Notes: generated by a model from the letters alone, not told the origin. Positions 25,667 through 34,656 are shown, counted from the first letter of the stretch. The stretch: DNA of 64,000 nt from Mycobacterium sp. IS-836 (GCF_001954275.1 NZ_MBEU01000066.1:1-64000); one strand, 5' to 3'. Translations and numbers: made by a program.

Positions 25667-25687
25667 ATAGAAGGATCGTACTAGATC

Positions 25688-26290
25688 ATGGCCCCACCGC
25701 GGAAGCACGAAACCAATGTGATCCTCGACGCAGCACGCGCCTTGGTGCTCGACGGCGGACCGCGGGCGGCGAGCGTGGCGGCGATCGCGAAGTCCAGCGG
25801 TGCGCCGGCCGGCACGCTGTATCACCGGTTCGGCAACCGCGACGGCATCTTGGCGGCGGCATGGCTGAGGGCGCTGGAACGCTTTCAGGCGCGGGCGATG
25901 GCGGCGGGGACGAAAACGACCGACCCGATGGAGAGCGCCGTCGCGATGGCCGTCGCGGCCATCGGTTTTACTCGCGAACTTCCCGAGGACGCCCGGCTGT
26001 TGTTGACGATGCGGCCGGGTGACCTGCTCGACGGCGAGCCCGACGCGGCGTTCTCCGAGACGCTGGCGGCGATGAACGCGCCGCTGATCCAGCGGGTCCG
26101 CGGCCTGGCGCGGGAGCTGTTCGGCAGCGGCAGTGCGCGGTCCGTCGATGCGGTCTCCCGGGCGGTTGCCGACCTGCCGTATGCGGTGGTGCGGCGCCAC
26201 GCGCACGACGATCCGTTGCCACGCTGGCTCGAAGCCGACGTGGCTGCCGCGGCGAGGGCGATGCTAGAGAGCTTTGGCGAACGCGCGTAG
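25688..26290 (+). CDS. TetR-family transcriptional regulator
   Basis: Protein of 200 residues. The N-terminal HTH reads ILDAARALVLDGGPRAASV then AGTLYHRFGNRDGILAAAW, which is typical of TetR. The divergent start 21 bp from the SRPBCC-like operon suggests it represses that operon and itself from the shared region. The last 27 bases overlap the convergent AAA ATPase gene. Confidence 0.87.
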   Translation: MAPPRKHETNVILDAARALVLDGGPRAASVAAIAKSSGAPAGTLYHRFGNRDGILAAAWLRALERFQARAMAAGTKTTDPMESAVAMAVAAIGFTRELPEDARLLLTMRPGDLLDGEPDAAFSETLAAMNAPLIQRVRGLARELFGSGSARSVDAVSRAVADLPYAVVRRHAHDDPLPRWLEADVAAAARAMLESFGERA

Positions 26291-28450
26291 CGCGTCCACC
26301 TGGACCGGATCCAGCGAGGGGCGCACGGTTTTGCGGGCCGCCGCGAGGTCGGCCGCCGTCACGTCGGCGGCGTCGATGGACCGGCGCATCGCGCTGAGCG
26401 CGGCCTCCCGCAGCAGGGCCACGCAATCGGCCGCGCTGTAGCCGTCGAGTTCCGCGGCGACGTCGTCGAGGTTGACGTCGGCGCTCAGCGGGATGGATTT
26501 GCCTGCGGTGCGCAGGATTTCGCGGCGGGCAGCGGCGTCGGGTGGTTCGACGAAGACCAGCCGCTCCAGCCGGCCCGGGCGGAGCAGCGCGGGGTCGATC
26601 AGATCGGGCCGGTTGGTGGCACCCAGCACCACGACGTCGCGCAGCGGGTCGATGCCGTCGAGTTCGGTGAGCAGGGCGGCGACGACTTTGTCGGTCACGC
26701 CGGAGTCGAAGCTCTGGCCGCGCCGCGGCGCCAGCGCATCGATCTCGTCGAGGAACACTAGCGACGGCGCGGAATCGCGGGCCCGCCGGAACAGCTCGCG
26801 GACGGCCTTCTCCGACGCGCCCACCCACTTGTCCATCAGCTCGGAGCCTTTGACCGCGTGCACGCTCAGCTGTCCGGTGCTGGCCAGCGCGCGGACCACG
26901 AAGGTCTTGCCGCACCCCGGCGGCCCGTACAGCAGCACCCCGCGCGGCGGGTCGACGCCCAGCCGGGCGAACGTGTCGGGATGCTGCAACGGCCACAACA
27001 CCGCTTCGGTCAGCGCCTGCTTGGCCTCGGCCATGTCGCCCACGTCGTCGAGCGTGACGTTGCCGACGGTCAGTTCCTCGCTGGCCGAACGGGATAGCGG
27101 CCGGATGACGCTGAGCGCACCGACGAGGTCGGACTGCTCCAGCTTGGGCGGCTGACCGTCGACGCTGGCACGCGAGGCGGCCCGCAGGGCCGCTTCACGC
27201 ACCAGCGCGGCCAGGTCAGCGGCGACGAAACCCGGTGTGCGGCCAGCGATTTCGTCGAGGTCGAGGCCGCCGGTGGGTACCGGCTTGAGGAGCGTCTCCA
27301 GCAGTGCCTTGCGGGTGTCCGCGTCGGGCAGCGTCAGGCCGAGTTCGCGGTCACACAGTTCGGGGGCGCGCAGCCGCGCGTCAAGCTGGTCGGGCCGCGA
27401 GGAGGTGGCGATCAACGCGACTCCGTCGGTGGCCACCGCGATGCGCAGCTCGGCGAGGATGAGGGCGGCGACCGGCTCGGCGGCTTCCGGCAGCAGGGCG
27501 TCGACGTCGCTGATCATCAGGACACCGCCGCCGTCGCGGATCGTTGTCGCCGCCGCGGCCACGGCCTTCAACCGATCCTCGGGGGCCAGGGCGCCGACCT
27601 CCGGGCCGTCGAGCTCAACCAGCCTGCGACCGGCGCTCACCGCGCGGACCAGCGTCGCCTTGCCGACGCCGGCCGGACCCGACACCAGCACACCCAAATT
27701 GGTCCCGGCGCCAAGGGTTTTCAGCAGATGCGGTTCGTCGAGCGCCAGCTTGAGCCATTCGGTGAGCTTGGCGGCCTGCACCTGTGCGCCCTTGAGGTCC
27801 TCGGCATGGATCGGGGGGTTCGCGAGGCCGGCCGATCCCCGGGCGGGGGCCACGGCGGTGCTCGGGGGAACGCCGGCGCCCCAGGTGACAAGTGAGTTCG
27901 GTTGCACGCTGACGGGTCCCTCGGGGTCGACGCCGGTGACGGTCAGCAGCTCCGACGTCCAGCTGATCCCGACCGCCGAAGCCAGTGCCCTGCTGGCCGC
28001 CGACGTGGACGTACCCGGGCCCAGGTCGCGCGGCAGCAGCGACACGGCGTCGCCGACCGTCATCACCTTGCCCAGCAAGGCTTGTCGCAGGTTCGTCGGC
28101 GTGATCGATTGGGTGGTCAGCGTCGAGCCGGACAGCATCACCGACCGCGCGCCGTAGACGGTGACCGCGCTGACGATCACCGCGGTACCCTCGCGCAGCC
28201 CGGCGTTGGACAGCGTCACGTCGTCGAGCAGCACGATGCTCACCGGGATGTCCTGATCGGCGAGGCCGGCCACCGCCGCCGTGGTCCGCGATCCGGTCAG
28301 CGACACCGCATCCCATTCCCGGATGCCAAGGGCGGCAATGGCATTCGGGTGTAATCGGATCACGCCGCGGCGTGAGTCGACGGCCGAGGTGTTCAGCCGC
28401 GCGGTGAGTGTGAGCTGACGGCCCGCTTTATCACCGGCGTCGGGGTTCAC
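26264..28450 (-). CDS. Double AAA+ ATPase, Cdc48-like (Rv0435c)
   Basis: Protein of 728 residues, the same length as the H37Rv protein as I remember it. An N-terminal CDC48-like double-psi barrel region (RLNTSAVDSRRGVIRLHPNA) precedes two AAA modules. The second has a complete Walker A (GPPGCGKTF), Walker B with catalytic Glu (VFLDEIDAL), and arginine-finger/sensor motifs (GATNRPDLIDPALLRPGR). The first has Walker A GPAGVGKAT and a Walker B ISDVDALL with no Glu, so it probably binds but does not hydrolyse ATP. Likely a protein-unfolding or remodelling machine. The GTG start overlaps the pssA stop (GTGA). Confidence 0.9.
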   Translation of the reverse strand: MNPDAGDKAGRQLTLTARLNTSAVDSRRGVIRLHPNAIAALGIREWDAVSLTGSRTTAAVAGLADQDIPVSIVLLDDVTLSNAGLREGTAVIVSAVTVYGARSVMLSGSTLTTQSITPTNLRQALLGKVMTVGDAVSLLPRDLGPGTSTSAASRALASAVGISWTSELLTVTGVDPEGPVSVQPNSLVTWGAGVPPSTAVAPARGSAGLANPPIHAEDLKGAQVQAAKLTEWLKLALDEPHLLKTLGAGTNLGVLVSGPAGVGKATLVRAVSAGRRLVELDGPEVGALAPEDRLKAVAAAATTIRDGGGVLMISDVDALLPEAAEPVAALILAELRIAVATDGVALIATSSRPDQLDARLRAPELCDRELGLTLPDADTRKALLETLLKPVPTGGLDLDEIAGRTPGFVAADLAALVREAALRAASRASVDGQPPKLEQSDLVGALSVIRPLSRSASEELTVGNVTLDDVGDMAEAKQALTEAVLWPLQHPDTFARLGVDPPRGVLLYGPPGCGKTFVVRALASTGQLSVHAVKGSELMDKWVGASEKAVRELFRRARDSAPSLVFLDEIDALAPRRGQSFDSGVTDKVVAALLTELDGIDPLRDVVVLGATNRPDLIDPALLRPGRLERLVFVEPPDAAARREILRTAGKSIPLSADVNLDDVAAELDGYSAADCVALLREAALSAMRRSIDAADVTAADLAAARKTVRPSLDPVQVDALRAFAKAL

Positions 28451-29310
28451 GGCAGCCGCCTGCCCGGCTTGCGCAGCCCCAGCCGCGTCATCGATCGGCG
28501 GTTCGGATGCGCCTGGCGGATCGCGCGCCGCGTCGCGCGCCGCTGCTTGGGTTCGTCGTCCCATGCCTCCGGGTGCGCGGCCAGCCAGCGCTGGCTGTGC
28601 ACCGCGAACGGGACGTGGCACAGGTAGGCGATGATGATCACCCAGATCAGCATGTAGGGAGCCAGCACCGCGGCGGCCGCGGCGATCGCCAGCAGGGCCA
28701 GCAGCGGAGCCGCCCAGTTCGGCGGCACCGCGGCGGCGTGCATCTTGCGCATGGGGATCTTGCTGATCATGAGCGCGGACGTGCCGGTGATCCAGATGCA
28801 CAGGAACGTCGCCGACGTCCACCAGCCCTCGCCGAACTGCAACTTGAGGCCGATCAACCCGATCATCGAGATCGCGCCGGCCGGCGCGGGCATCCCGACG
28901 AAGAATTCATGCGTGTACGACGGCTGGGTCCCGTCGTCCTGCAGGGCGTTGTATCGGGCCAGCCGCAGCACCACGCAGACCGCGTACAGCAGCACGACGA
29001 CCCAGCCCGCCGGCGACTTCGACAGCATGGTCACGTAGACCACCAGCGCGGGCGTCACTCCGAAGTTCACCGCGTCGGCCAGTGAGTCGATCTCCGCGCC
29101 GAGCCGCGACTGGGCGTCGAGGATGCGGGCCACCCGGCCGTCGAGGCCGTCCAGGATCGCCGCCGCGGCGATCAGTGCCATCGCGGCTTTGGGCTGATGC
29201 TCGAGGGCGAACCTGATCGACGTCAACCCCGCGCAGATGGACAACACCGTCATCGCGCTGGGCAGGATCTGCAGGTTTACCGGCCGCCTGGCGCGGGGCC
29301 TGCTGATCAC
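28447..29310 (-). CDS. pssA: Phosphatidylserine synthase PssA
   Basis: Integral membrane CDP-alcohol phosphatidyltransferase of 287 residues that joins CDP-diacylglycerol and serine. The family signature DGxxAR...G...D...D is seen in LDGLDGRVARILD and GAEIDSLADAVNFG. Several membrane segments follow (for example GWVVVLLYAVCVVLRLARY). GTG 29310 overlaps the psd stop (GTGA). Together with psd it makes phosphatidylethanolamine. Confidence 0.93.
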   Translation of the reverse strand: MISRPRARRPVNLQILPSAMTVLSICAGLTSIRFALEHQPKAAMALIAAAAILDGLDGRVARILDAQSRLGAEIDSLADAVNFGVTPALVVYVTMLSKSPAGWVVVLLYAVCVVLRLARYNALQDDGTQPSYTHEFFVGMPAPAGAISMIGLIGLKLQFGEGWWTSATFLCIWITGTSALMISKIPMRKMHAAAVPPNWAAPLLALLAIAAAAAVLAPYMLIWVIIIAYLCHVPFAVHSQRWLAAHPEAWDDEPKQRRATRRAIRQAHPNRRSMTRLGLRKPGRRLP

Positions 29311-30029
29311 GGCAGCTCCGCCAGGACGGTCTCGCCGGCGACCGCTCGCTGCCCCACCTTGACAAGCGGCTCCGCGCCCGGCGGCAGGTAGGTGTCCAGC
29401 CGGGAGCCGAACCGGATCAGGCCGTAGGTGTCGCCGATCGACAGCTTGTCGCCGACGTGCGCGTCGCACACGATGCGGCGCGCCAGCAGACCGGCGATCT
29501 GCACGGCGACGACGTCGGCGCCGCCGGCCGTCCGGATCCGCAGGCTGGTGCGCTCGTTGTCGGTGCTCGCCGAGGCCAGATCGGCCGACCCGAAGCGGCC
29601 CGGCCGGTGCTGCATCGCGATCACCTCACCGCTGACCGGGGCGCGCTGCACGTGGGCGTCCAAGAGCGACAGGAAGATACTGACCCGCGGCAGCGGTGTC
29701 TCCGCCATGCCGAGTTCGGCCGGCGGGGCCGCGGAGTCGATCACGCAGACCACACCGTCGGCGGGGGCGACGATGGCGCCTGGCCGGGTGGGCGGCACCC
29801 GCGGGGGATGACGGAAGAACCCCGCGCAGGCACCCGCCGCGAGTAAACCCGCGCGGCGCAGCCAGCGGTGGTTGCGCCCGGCGAAGGCCACCGCCAGACC
29901 CGCGGCGATGAACGGTCGCCCTGCGGGGTGCACCGGCGGGATGGTGGAGCGCACCAACTCCACGATGTGTTGCGGGCCGAAAGTCGGATCCTCGGCGGTC
30001 GGGCCGATGGTGCGGGGGCGTCGTGCCAC
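29307..30029 (-). CDS. psd: Phosphatidylserine decarboxylase proenzyme
   Basis: Protein of 240 residues of the short type II class. It self-cleaves at the Gly-Ser in RFGSRLDTYLP to form the pyruvoyl group that decarboxylates phosphatidylserine. Other family motifs: IVAPADGVVC, SIFLSLLDAHVQRAPVSG and GLLARRIVCDAHVGD. First gene of the psd-pssA-Rv0435c operon, with all junctions overlapping by GTGA. Confidence 0.93.
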   Translation of the reverse strand: MARRPRTIGPTAEDPTFGPQHIVELVRSTIPPVHPAGRPFIAAGLAVAFAGRNHRWLRRAGLLAAGACAGFFRHPPRVPPTRPGAIVAPADGVVCVIDSAAPPAELGMAETPLPRVSIFLSLLDAHVQRAPVSGEVIAMQHRPGRFGSADLASASTDNERTSLRIRTAGGADVVAVQIAGLLARRIVCDAHVGDKLSIGDTYGLIRFGSRLDTYLPPGAEPLVKVGQRAVAGETVLAELP

Positions 30030-30053
30030 GCGGCCATCTTACGGAGCGACGGC

Positions 30054-31259
30054 CTAACTCAGATCCCAGACTTGCAGTTGGGTTCCGGCGGACACTTCCA
30101 CCACGTTCTCGGGGATGTCCAGCAGCCCGTTCGCCGATGCCAACCACCGCAAATGGTGCGACGCCGGTGGGCCGTAACTCGTGACGCTGCCGCTGTCGGC
30201 GTCGAGTATCGCGCGCCGGAATTGGCGCTTGCCGCGCGGCGAGGTCAACGACTCGGCCAGGATCGCGGGCCGGTGCGGGCGCTCGGGATCGGGGAGTCCC
30301 ATGGCCGCCCGCAGCGCGGGGCGGATGAACACCTCGAAGGACACCAGCGCGCTGACCGGGTTGCCGGGCAGGGTGACGATCGTGGTGCCCGCGACCCTCC
30401 CGATGCCCTGCGGCATTCCGGGTTGCATCGCCACCTTCACGAATTCCACGCCCTGGTCGCCGTCCCGGCCGAAGGCGTCCTTCACGACTTCGTAGGCGCC
30501 CGCGCTGACGCCGCCGCTGGTGATGATCAGGTCGGCGTCGGCCGCGTATCGGTCGAGGAGCGAACTGAATTGGGCGACATCGTCTTCGGCGGTCGCGACG
30601 GCGGTTACCTCGGCGCCCGCCTCGCGGACGGCGCCGGCCAACATGATCGAGTTGGACTCGTAGATCTGCCCCGGCTGCAGCGGGGTGCCGGGCGCCACCA
30701 GCTCCGACCCGGTCGATATCACCAGCACCCGCTGGCGCGGGATCACGGTCAGCTCCGCCATGCCCAGCGCCGCGGCCAGGCCGAGCACGGCCGGCGTCAC
30801 GACCTGACCCGCGCGCAGCACAGTGGTGCCGGGCGCGACGTCCTCGCCCGCCCGCCGGATGTGCTTGCCGGGGTCGCGTGGCGCCCGAATCGCGACGGTG
30901 TCCACGCCGCCGTCGGTGTCTTCGACCGGCACGATTGCCGTCGCACCAGCCGGCAGCGGAGCGCCGGTCATGATCCGGTGCGCGGTTTTCGGTTGGAGCG
31001 TCAACGGGTCGGTGCGTCCGGCGGGAATGTCCTCGGCGACGGGCAGCACTACGGGGCGCTCCGGTGTGGCTTCCGACGTGTCCTCGGCGCGCACGGCATA
31101 CCCGTCCATCGCGGAGTTGTCGAAAACCGGCAGCGCCAGCTGCGCGACCACATCCTCGGCCAAGACCAGCCCCTGGGCCTCGGCCAACGCGACCGCGACC
31201 GCCGGGCGGGCATGAATCATCCCCGATACAACACGCTGATGTTCGTCGACTGAGCGCAC
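30054..31259 (-). CDS. moeA2: Molybdopterin molybdenumtransferase MoeA2
   Basis: Protein of 401 residues that inserts molybdate into adenylated molybdopterin. MoeA motifs: PVFDNSAMDGYAVRA, HRIMTGAPLPAGAT, VISTGSELV, ITSGGVSAGAYE and VTLPGNPVSALVSFE. I placed the start at GTG 31259 (VRSVDEHQRV), which matches the conserved N-terminal helix; the frame stays open upstream over the divergent VOC gene. 54 bp of shared promoter region separates it from that gene. Confidence 0.92.
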   Translation of the reverse strand: MRSVDEHQRVVSGMIHARPAVAVALAEAQGLVLAEDVVAQLALPVFDNSAMDGYAVRAEDTSEATPERPVVLPVAEDIPAGRTDPLTLQPKTAHRIMTGAPLPAGATAIVPVEDTDGGVDTVAIRAPRDPGKHIRRAGEDVAPGTTVLRAGQVVTPAVLGLAAALGMAELTVIPRQRVLVISTGSELVAPGTPLQPGQIYESNSIMLAGAVREAGAEVTAVATAEDDVAQFSSLLDRYAADADLIITSGGVSAGAYEVVKDAFGRDGDQGVEFVKVAMQPGMPQGIGRVAGTTIVTLPGNPVSALVSFEVFIRPALRAAMGLPDPERPHRPAILAESLTSPRGKRQFRRAILDADSGSVTSYGPPASHHLRWLASANGLLDIPENVVEVSAGTQLQVWDLS

Positions 31260-31313
31260 TCGGCCATTATCGGCCCTCCCCGATTTCCGGCTCGCGGACG
31301 TACAGTCGAGAAC

Positions 31314-31793
31314 GTGATTACCGGGTTGGCCCACACCGGCGTGTGCGTGCCCGATTGCGAGGCCGCGGTGGCGTTTTATCGAGACGTATTGGGCCTGCGT
31401 GTGCTGTCGCCGCCATACGTGATGGCCGGTAACGCCATTCGCGACGACATGGGCGAGATGGTGTCCGACCCCACGATGAAGGCGGCCATCGTCGGGTTCG
31501 ACGACGGCAGCGACCGCGTCCTCGAGGTGATCGAATATCTCGGCGTCGACGGCGGCGAGCAGCGCGCCGCCGCGGCCCTGACCGACCACGGGCTCTCGCA
31601 CGTCGGGCTGATCTGTGAGGACCTCGACGCCACGCGCGCGGAGCTGGAGGGCAAAGGCGTGCGCTTTCTGGTCAGCGGGATCGCGGATGTCGCGCGGGTG
31701 CGCACGACGTGGTTCGTCGACCCGTGGGGAGTGGTGTTCATCCTCGTGGAGAAGACCCGGCCCGAGCGACCCTATTTCGCGCAATGGGGGTGA
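31314..31793 (+). CDS. VOC/glyoxalase superfamily protein
   Basis: Protein of 159 residues with two beta-alpha-beta-beta-beta modules of the vicinal-oxygen-chelate fold: MITGLAHTGVCVPDCEAAVA, FYRDVLGLRVL, GLSHVGLICEDLDATRAEL and WFVDPWGVVFILVEK. Candidate metal ligands are His in LAHTG, His in LSHVG and Glu in LVEK. It overlaps the monooxygenase gene by 10 bp, so the two are probably translated together. Substrate unknown, possibly an epimerase or dioxygenase acting next to the monooxygenase. Confidence 0.83.
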   Translation: MITGLAHTGVCVPDCEAAVAFYRDVLGLRVLSPPYVMAGNAIRDDMGEMVSDPTMKAAIVGFDDGSDRVLEVIEYLGVDGGEQRAAAALTDHGLSHVGLICEDLDATRAELEGKGVRFLVSGIADVARVRTTWFVDPWGVVFILVEKTRPERPYFAQWG

Positions 31794-33223
31794 GGCGCAG
31801 GGTCGCGATCATCGGTGCCGGCGCCGGCGGCATCGCGATGGGCATCCAACTCGCCGACGCCGGATACGATTTCACAATTTTCGATCGCGCCGACGGCTTC
31901 GGCGGCACCTGGCGCCACAACACCTTTCCCGGCGCGGCCTGCGACGTGCCGTCGCATCTGTACTCGTACTCGTTCGCGCCGAACCCGCGGTGGAGCAAGA
32001 CCTATGCCAACCAACCCGAGATCCTGGCCTACCTGGAGAAGGTGGCCGCCGAGCACGGGCTGGGTCCACACCTGCGGCCGGGAACCGCGGTCACCACGGC
32101 GCGCTGGTCCGACTCTCGGCGCCGCTGGACGCTGATTACCGACGACGGCGCCGAGCACGACTTCGATTTCGTGGTGAGCGCCGTGGGGATGCTCGATGTG
32201 CCCCACATCCCGGATATCCCTGGGGCGCAGCGGTTTCGGGGTCGCCAATTCCATTCGTCGCGCTGGGACCACAGCAAGTCGACGGCCGGCGAGCGGGTCG
32301 CGTCGATCGGGACGGGCGCCAGCGCGGTCCAATACGTGCCCGCCATCGCGCCAAAGACGGCGCACCTCACGGTGTTTCAGCGCACCCCGATCTGGATCGC
32401 GCCCCGGTTCGACTTTCCGTTCACGGTCGAGCAGCACGAGGAGTTCGAACGCCATCCCGAGATGGCGCAAAAGCTGCGCGACGAGGCCTTCGATGCCTAC
32501 GAGTCGTCCAGCTTCGACGTGGACGCAGCGCAGACGCGCGAAGCGACCGAGCTGGCCCGCAGCTATCTGGCGCGCAAGGTGGCCGACCCCGAGCTGCGCG
32601 CAAAGCTGACGCCGGACTATCCCGCCGGCTGCAAGCGCCCGCTGATGTCGCGCGAGTGGTATCCGACGTTCGCGTTGCCGAACGTCAGCCTGGAAACGAC
32701 GGCCATCGCCGAGCTGACCGAACGGGGGGTGCGCACCGTCGACGGCGTCGAACACCGCGTCGACACCGTCATCTACGGCACCGGCTTCAAAGCCGCCGAC
32801 TACCTCTCCAGCATCGACGTGTACGGAACCGGCGGCCGCCATTTGCGCGACGAGTGGAGCGACGGCGCGGAGGCGTACCTCGGCACGCTGATCGCCGGGT
32901 ATCCGAACTTCTTCACGCTGTATGGCCCAAATACCAACGGGGTCAACTCGATTCTGTACATCCACGAGGCGCAGACCACCTTCATCCGCCACATCCTCGA
33001 TGTGCTGGGTGGCCGCGGTGCACGCACCGTCGAGGTCACGCCCGCCGCACAGCGGCGCTACAACGACGAGATCCAATCAGCCATGCAAGGCAAGGTCTGG
33101 CTGGCGTGCACCAACTACTTCCGGCATCCGAGCGGAAAGGTCGTCACGCAGCTGCCGTACAGCGGGCGGACCTTCTTCGAACGCACTCGCACGCTGGTTC
33201 ACGACGACTATTGGATCCAGTAG
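31784..33223 (+). CDS. Flavin-containing (Baeyer-Villiger-type) monooxygenase
   Basis: Protein of 479 residues. FAD motif IIGAGAGGIAMG at the N-terminus, a second nucleotide motif IGTGASAVQYVP for NADPH, and the BVMO-like fingerprint FRGRQFHSSRWDH between them (FxGxxxHxxxW). FGGTWRHNTFPGAACDVPSH is the usual flavin-contact region. Predicted to oxidise ketones to esters or lactones with oxygen and NADPH. Start ATG 31784 lies inside the end of the VOC gene; GTG 31790 is an alternative. It ends DDYWIQ inside a 32-bp palindrome shared with the cupin gene. Confidence 0.88.
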   Translation: MGVRRRVAIIGAGAGGIAMGIQLADAGYDFTIFDRADGFGGTWRHNTFPGAACDVPSHLYSYSFAPNPRWSKTYANQPEILAYLEKVAAEHGLGPHLRPGTAVTTARWSDSRRRWTLITDDGAEHDFDFVVSAVGMLDVPHIPDIPGAQRFRGRQFHSSRWDHSKSTAGERVASIGTGASAVQYVPAIAPKTAHLTVFQRTPIWIAPRFDFPFTVEQHEEFERHPEMAQKLRDEAFDAYESSSFDVDAAQTREATELARSYLARKVADPELRAKLTPDYPAGCKRPLMSREWYPTFALPNVSLETTAIAELTERGVRTVDGVEHRVDTVIYGTGFKAADYLSSIDVYGTGGRHLRDEWSDGAEAYLGTLIAGYPNFFTLYGPNTNGVNSILYIHEAQTTFIRHILDVLGGRGARTVEVTPAAQRRYNDEIQSAMQGKVWLACTNYFRHPSGKVVTQLPYSGRTFFERTRTLVHDDYWIQ

Positions 33224-33231
33224 TTGTCGTG
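33200..33231. repeat. 32-bp near-perfect palindrome over two convergent stop codons
   Basis: The sequence is centred on GGATCC with 14 of 16 Watson-Crick pairs. In the plus-strand RNA the other two pairs are G-U wobbles. The stop codons of both convergent genes lie inside it, and it may act as a hairpin at the end of both transcripts. There is no U-run, so a classical terminator is not shown. Confidence 0.85.
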
Positions 33232-33702
33232 ACGGATGAACCATTCCCGGCGTTCGTCGTCGGTCATGTCGGCCAGCGCGCCGAAACCCTCGAAGTAGGC
33301 CTCGCGCGGCGCGCCGGGGGCGAACAGCATCAGGATCGACGCCGCTTCGTCGGCCTCGTTGCGGAAACCGTGGATGCCGCCGGGCGGGACGTAGAGGAAG
33401 TCGCCCTGGTGGCCGTCGACCCACTCGTTGCCGTCGAAGAGCTTCATCGTCCCGGACAGCACGAAGAACGCCTCGGACATGGCGCGGTGATAGTGCGCCG
33501 GCGGCCCTCCGCCGGCCGGGGCGATGTCGACCCGGTACAGGCCGTAGTCGCCGTCGGTGGCCTGCTGGTTGGCCAGGTAGTGGTACTTGGTCCCGAACGT
33601 CTCGTAGTCGGGCGGCTCGTCAGCGCGCTTGAGCCACGCGCTGATCTCGGGCTCGTCCTTGGTGTATCGGGGCGGTGGATAGGGCGGTACGACAAGGGAC
33701 AT
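33208..33702 (-). CDS. Cupin-domain protein
   Basis: Protein of 164 residues with one cupin barrel: motif 1 HYHRAMSEAFFVLSG (HxH and Glu ligands) and motif 2 GDFLYVPPGGIHGFRN (His ligand). The start ATG 33702 gives MSLVVPPYPP; upstream in-frame codons have no support. The tail reads EWFIRHDNYWIQ, nearly the same last seven residues as the convergent monooxygenase, because both ends lie in one palindrome. The two genes overlap by 16 bp. Metal and substrate unknown. Confidence 0.85.
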   Translation of the reverse strand: MSLVVPPYPPPRYTKDEPEISAWLKRADEPPDYETFGTKYHYLANQQATDGDYGLYRVDIAPAGGGPPAHYHRAMSEAFFVLSGTMKLFDGNEWVDGHQGDFLYVPPGGIHGFRNEADEAASILMLFAPGAPREAYFEGFGALADMTDDERREWFIRHDNYWIQ

Positions 33703-33728
33703 GAGTCCAGTGTGGCCCCCGCCGCGGA

Positions 33729-34655
33729 TCAGTCGACGGGGTAGACCACCCCGGTCAGCTCCTCCGACACCGCCCACAATCGGCGCTGCCGATCGGCATC
33801 ATGCGACTTCTTGCTAGACCCCACGATCTTGGGATAGCCCCGAGTCTGGCCGAGGCCGTCGGGCCCGTAGTACTGGCCGCCGAGCACCGCCGGGTCGGTG
33901 GCGGCACGCAGGGTGGGTAGCGCGCCGATGGCCGCGTCCTGGGCGATGAGCGGTGCGAGCCGCTCGAACGCGGAGAGCAGCCAGGAGGGCATGTTGCGCA
34001 TCAACTCGGTGTCCGACATGCCGGGGTGCGCGGCCGCGGCGATCGTCGTCCCGTGGGGCGCCAGCCGCCGCTGCAGTTCGTAGGTGAAGAGCAGGTTCGC
34101 CAGCTTGGCCTGCCCGTAGGCCGCGACCCTGTTGTAGCGGCGCTCCCACTGCAAATCGTCGAAGTGAATATCGGCCAGGATGCGGTGGCCGACGCTGCTC
34201 ACCGTCACAACCCGTGAACCCGCAACCGGCAACAGCCGGTCGAGCAGCAGGCCCGTGAAGGCGAAGTGGCCCAGGTGGTTGGTGCCGAACTGCAGCTCGA
34301 AGCCGTCCTTGGTGGTCGATTTCGGCGTGTACATGACGCCGGCGTTGTTGATCAGCAGGTCGATGCGGTCGTGCTCGGCGCGCAGCTGCTCCGCCGCGGC
34401 GCGGATGGACTGCAGCGAGGTCAGGTCGAGCTCCTGCAGCGCGACATCGGCATGCGGGCTGTTGGCGGTGATCCGCGCGGCGGCGTCCTTGCCCTTGTCG
34501 AGGTTGCGCACCGCCATCACCACATGGGCTCCGTGGTCGGCGAGCGCGGCGGCGGTCTCGTAGCCGAGGCCGGTATTGGCCCCGGTGATGACGGCGACGC
34601 GGCCGGTCTGGTCGGGAATGTCCGCGGTGGTCCACTTGGCCTTAGAAGGGGTCAT
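33729..34655 (-). CDS. Short-chain dehydrogenase (Rv0439c-like)
   Basis: SDR of 308 residues: ITGANTGLGYETAAAL cofactor motif, INNAGVMYT, VTVSSVGHR (catalytic Ser), YGQAKLANLLF (YxxxK) and HPGMSDTELMR. Keeps the H37Rv position just upstream of groEL2. Start ATG 34655 has AGGAG seven bases upstream, placed in the loop of a possible hairpin (34657-34672). Divergent from a TetR gene that may control it. Substrate unknown. Confidence 0.9.
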   Translation of the reverse strand: MTPSKAKWTTADIPDQTGRVAVITGANTGLGYETAAALADHGAHVVMAVRNLDKGKDAAARITANSPHADVALQELDLTSLQSIRAAAEQLRAEHDRIDLLINNAGVMYTPKSTTKDGFELQFGTNHLGHFAFTGLLLDRLLPVAGSRVVTVSSVGHRILADIHFDDLQWERRYNRVAAYGQAKLANLLFTYELQRRLAPHGTTIAAAAHPGMSDTELMRNMPSWLLSAFERLAPLIAQDAAIGALPTLRAATDPAVLGGQYYGPDGLGQTRGYPKIVGSSKKSHDADRQRRLWAVSEELTGVVYPVD

Positions 34656-34656
34656 G

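Noticed and set aside
25667..25687. Imperfect GATC-type repeat between the SRPBCC-like gene and TetR as an operator
   Set aside because: Arms of only four bases with an unequal core; chance is as likely as function.
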